DNA of 7,912 nt, taken from positions 1 through 7,912 of the forward strand of contig JACQVT010000814.1 of assembly GCA_016209665.1 (NCBI GenBank), in the 5' to 3' direction. This stretch comes from Planctomycetota bacterium. GTDB taxonomy: Bacteria; Planctomycetota; Phycisphaerae; UBA1845; PWPN01. The position numbers were made by a program, and so were the translations under genes. Below are positions 6,185 through 7,912 of the stretch, in pieces; the stretch's first letter is position 1, and each line of letters opens with the position of its first letter. The notes beneath the pieces were generated by a model that was given only the letters and a program-made list of their open reading frames with translations, was not told the DNA's origin and ran no database searches.

Positions 6185-7312
6185 ATGGATATTGCCAGCA
6201 TCAGACCGTTGTTCCCGGTCACGAGGAACTACAACTTCCAGAACCACGCTGGAGTCGCCCCGATGTGCGCCCCGGCCGCCGAGGCCATGCAGCAGTACGC
6301 CCGCGAGGCCTGCGAGTGCGCCAACGTGCGGACGGACTTCTACCGCGAGGCCGAGCAGGTCCGCCGGCTGGCCGCCCAGCTCATCAACGCTGCGTCGGAG
6401 GAGGTCACCTTCGTGAAAAACACCACGGAGGGGCTGGGCTGGGTCGCCAACGGCCTGAACTGGAGCACGGGCGAGAACGTGGTTACCACGAACGTCGAGT
6501 TTCCGGCCAACATCTACCCCTGGATGGGCCTGCAATCGCGGGGCGTTCAGCTCAGGATGGTGCCGGAGGAGAACGGGCGCGTGCCGGTCGAGCGGATCGT
6601 GGACGCCATCACCAGCAAGACGCGGGTGGTGACGGTCTCGGCGGTGCAGTTCGCCAGCGGCTACCGCACCGACCTGGCGGCGCTGGGCCGCATCTGCAAG
6701 GACAAGGGCGTGCTGTTCTGCGTCGACGCCATCCAGGCCCTGGGGGCGTTTCCCATCGACGTGCGGGCGATGAACATCGACTTTTTGTCCGCCGACGGCC
6801 ACAAGTGGCTGTGCGGGCCCGAAGGCTGCGGCATCTTCTACTGCAACCGGTCGCTCATCGGCCACTTGAAGCCGGTGATGGCCGGCTGGTTCTGCATGGT
6901 CGACGCCCAGAACTACGGGAGCTACCGGTTCGAGTTCATGGACAACGCCCGCAAGTTCGACACCGGCAGCTACAACTTGGCCGGTGTCCTGAGTCTGGGG
7001 GCGTCGATCCGGCTGATCCTCGAGGTGGGCATCGACAAGATATCCTCGCATGTCCTGATGCTGACCGACCGGCTGGTCGGAGGGCTGCGCGACAAGGGCT
7101 ACCGCGTGGTCTCGTCCCGCCGTCCGGGCGAGGCCAGCGGGATCGTGGCCTTCATCTCCGACGTCCACGATCATCACAAGATATACCGGCACCTCAAGGC
7201 CGAGCACCGCATCGTGATCGCCGTCCGCGAGGGCCGCCTGCGGTCCAGCCCCCACATGTACAACACCATCGAGGAGATCGACCGCCTCGTCGATCTGCTG
7301 CCCGGTCACTGA
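6185..7312 (+). CDS. Class V aminotransferase-fold PLP enzyme
   Basis: A 375-residue, single-domain, probably cytoplasmic enzyme of PLP fold type I, class V. NTTEGL (79-84) should hold the cofactor phosphate, VDAIQALGAFP (180-190) carries Asp181 for the pyridine nitrogen, and SADGHKW (202-208) gives Lys207 as the Schiff-base lysine. The C-terminal GRLRSSPHMYNT (350-361) supplies the likely carboxylate-binding Arg. Relatives include SufS/CsdB cysteine desulfurases, selenocysteine lyases and isopenicillin N epimerase-like proteins. The catalytic Cys of SufS-type desulfurases, expected in the final Arg-x-Gly-x-x-Cys segment, is absent, so I do not call it a desulfurase. The reaction is unknown; an epimerase, lyase or transaminase is possible. 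The start at 6185 fits the family N-terminus (RPLFPVTRNYNFQNHAG) and has AGGAG 11 nt upstream. It is co-directional with ggt but 247 nt away, with its own AT-rich upstream region. Confidence 0.88.
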   Translation: MDIASIRPLFPVTRNYNFQNHAGVAPMCAPAAEAMQQYAREACECANVRTDFYREAEQVRRLAAQLINAASEEVTFVKNTTEGLGWVANGLNWSTGENVVTTNVEFPANIYPWMGLQSRGVQLRMVPEENGRVPVERIVDAITSKTRVVTVSAVQFASGYRTDLAALGRICKDKGVLFCVDAIQALGAFPIDVRAMNIDFLSADGHKWLCGPEGCGIFYCNRSLIGHLKPVMAGWFCMVDAQNYGSYRFEFMDNARKFDTGSYNLAGVLSLGASIRLILEVGIDKISSHVLMLTDRLVGGLRDKGYRVVSSRRPGEASGIVAFISDVHDHHKIYRHLKAEHRIVIAVREGRLRSSPHMYNTIEEIDRLVDLLPGH

Positions 7313-7319
7313 TCGCACT

Positions 7320-7351
7320 CTTGGGGGGCGGGCATCCCTGCCCGCCTTCTT
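7320..7351 (+). repeat. Dispersed palindromic repeat, copy 2 (inverted relative to copy 1)
   Basis: An exact 32-nt reverse complement of 4779-4810, placed 7 nt after the aminotransferase stop codon. The core is a hairpin with arms GGCGGGCA and TGCCCGCC around TCCC. No 11-bp flanking duplication is evident here. Confidence 0.9.
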
Positions 7352-7356
7352 TCTCT
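7326..7356 (+). terminator. Possible terminator hairpin after the aminotransferase gene
   Basis: A G/C-only hairpin with 8-bp arms and a 4-nt loop begins 16 nt after the stop (7328-7347). It is followed by TTCTTTCTCT, which is T-rich but broken by C residues. It may work as an intrinsic terminator, though the hairpin is itself the dispersed repeat and may have been co-opted. The loose T-run keeps confidence modest. Confidence 0.4.
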
Positions 7357-7522
7357 CCATCCCAGGCGCGGACATCGTCGGCACGGCGACCAGGCCTGCG
7401 CCGTAATCTAGGCGCGTCCCCGTTTCGACGTCCGCCTTCTTCCTTTCAATCCCAAACGCGGGGCATCGTCGCCGAGGCGATCGGGCCCGCGCTATAAACT
7501 AGCTGCGTCCCCGTTTTGATGA
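7342..7522 (+). repeat. Imperfect 90-bp tandem repeat, two copies
   Basis: Copy 1 (7342-7431) and copy 2 (7432 to about 7522) align along their length. Both open with CCGCCTTCTT, continue through a variant of ATCCCAxxCGCGG and CATCGTCG, and close with GCGTCCCCGTTT. They differ at many single positions, so the duplication is older than the 56-bp one. The closing GTCCCC plus T-run resembles the ends of the RAYT relic (ATGTCCCCTTTTT), hinting at a REP-like origin. Copy 2 overlaps the 3' end of the antitoxin-like gene. Confidence 0.7.
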
Positions 7523-7734
7523 TCCGTTGACGATAGGGCATCGTTCCAGACCCGGTCATCAATATCGTTGTTCCAGAAACCCAGCGCTGATTCGCTCGCC
7601 TCGGCCAGGTCGGTCATACTGTCGTCAACGGGCAGCAGGATCACTTCGACCATCTGGCCAGCCGGCAGAGGCAGATCATGCAGATGAATGATGCCTGCCG
7701 GTTCGACTCGCTTCATGATCCGCAAGGCGCGCAT
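7492..7734 (-). CDS. Antitoxin-like small protein, orphan, with repeat-derived C-terminus
   Basis: An 80-residue protein. The first half (KRVEPAGIIHLHDLPLPAGQ, then VEVILLPV) matches the short beta-rich N-terminal pattern of many small antitoxin-type proteins. The FWNNDIDDRVWNDA segment (about 53-66) resembles the FWDNPEDD-type C-terminal signature of antitoxins encoded just before a small toxin gene. GGAGG ends 7 nt before the ATG at 7734, supporting that start; an in-frame ATG at 7716 is the alternative and matches the usual family N-terminus better. No toxin gene follows on the minus strand: the coding frame runs straight into the 90-bp tandem repeat, which supplies roughly the last nine codons and the TAG stop. 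The gene may be a survivor of a broken toxin-antitoxin pair. The family assignment is from memory. Confidence 0.6.
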   Translation of the reverse strand: MRALRIMKRVEPAGIIHLHDLPLPAGQMVEVILLPVDDSMTDLAEASESALGFWNNDIDDRVWNDALSSTDHQNGDAASL

Positions 7735-7741
7735 GCCTCAG

Positions 7742-7746
7742 CCTCC
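7742..7746 (-). promoter_or_regulatory. Shine-Dalgarno site of the antitoxin-like gene
   Basis: GGAGG on the minus strand lies 7 nt before the ATG at 7734. The in-frame ATG at 7716 lacks such a site, so translation probably begins at 7734. Confidence 0.55.
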
Positions 7747-7912
7747 AAAACCGCAACGCCCAAGGATGCCGGCCAACCCGATCAAGACTCTGACGGAAGC
7801 CGCGACTGACTTCAACGGCCTCGCATGGCCGCGTGAGCGAGCATCCCAACCCGTGCCGATGGGTATAACATCGGGGCGGGCAGCGGCATTGTTGGCGCGG
7901 GGCGGGTCGATC

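Noticed and set aside
5888..7384. A 498-codon minus-strand open frame
   Set aside because: It is antisense to the class V aminotransferase gene, starts within the repeat region, and has no recognisable motif.
7766..7912. A plus-strand frame open to the right edge, starting MPANPIKTLT
   Set aside because: There is no good ribosome site and no recognised family. It is only 49 codons long before the window ends, so it cannot be judged.

Overview
The window looks like chromosomal DNA from a GC-rich environmental bacterium. A planctomycete is my best guess. The base composition is high in G+C by eye and the real genes have G/C-rich third codon positions. The content also fits: a secreted lipoprotein with a pre-peptidase-type domain and a metzincin site, a divergent PilT-like ATPase, a relic of a REP-associated (Y1/RAYT) transposase, and several short palindromic repeats. 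The lineage is inference; no rRNA or tRNA gene is present to anchor it.

Layout, left to right. Positions 1-231 hold no gene I can support. Positions 232-488 (minus) hold the 3' remnant of an unidentified protein gene, abutting the 3' end of a complete PilT-like ATPase gene (489-1823, minus) that has a clear Shine-Dalgarno site and a weak promoter candidate. Positions 2086-2481 are a decayed insertion: the N- and C-terminal coding parts of a RAYT transposase, flanked by 16-nt inverted repeats, with the right end duplicated as a perfect 56-bp tandem repeat. Next is a lipoprotein metalloprotease gene (2522-3913, minus). It diverges from a gamma-glutamyltransferase gene (about 4120-5937, plus), which is followed by a class V aminotransferase-fold gene (6185-7312, plus). 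The right end has a hairpin, a 90-bp imperfect tandem repeat, and an orphan antitoxin-like gene (7492-7734, minus) whose last codons lie in that repeat.

How the genes relate. There is no convincing multi-gene pathway. Gamma-glutamyltransferase is exported and cleaves gamma-glutamyl compounds such as glutathione. The downstream PLP enzyme could act on a resulting amino acid, but the 247-bp gap argues against a tight operon. The PilT-like ATPase and the lipoprotein protease stand alone.

The most interesting signal is repeat activity. A 32-nt palindromic repeat occurs inside the gamma-glutamyltransferase coding sequence and again, inverted and identical, just after the aminotransferase stop. 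The copy in the gene sits in a 69-bp in-frame insertion bounded by an exact 11-bp direct repeat, which looks like a target-site duplication. With the RAYT relic and the tandem repeats, this suggests a genome where small non-autonomous elements rewrite gene ends and protein loops. I see no CRISPR array, defence island or clearly new multi-gene system.
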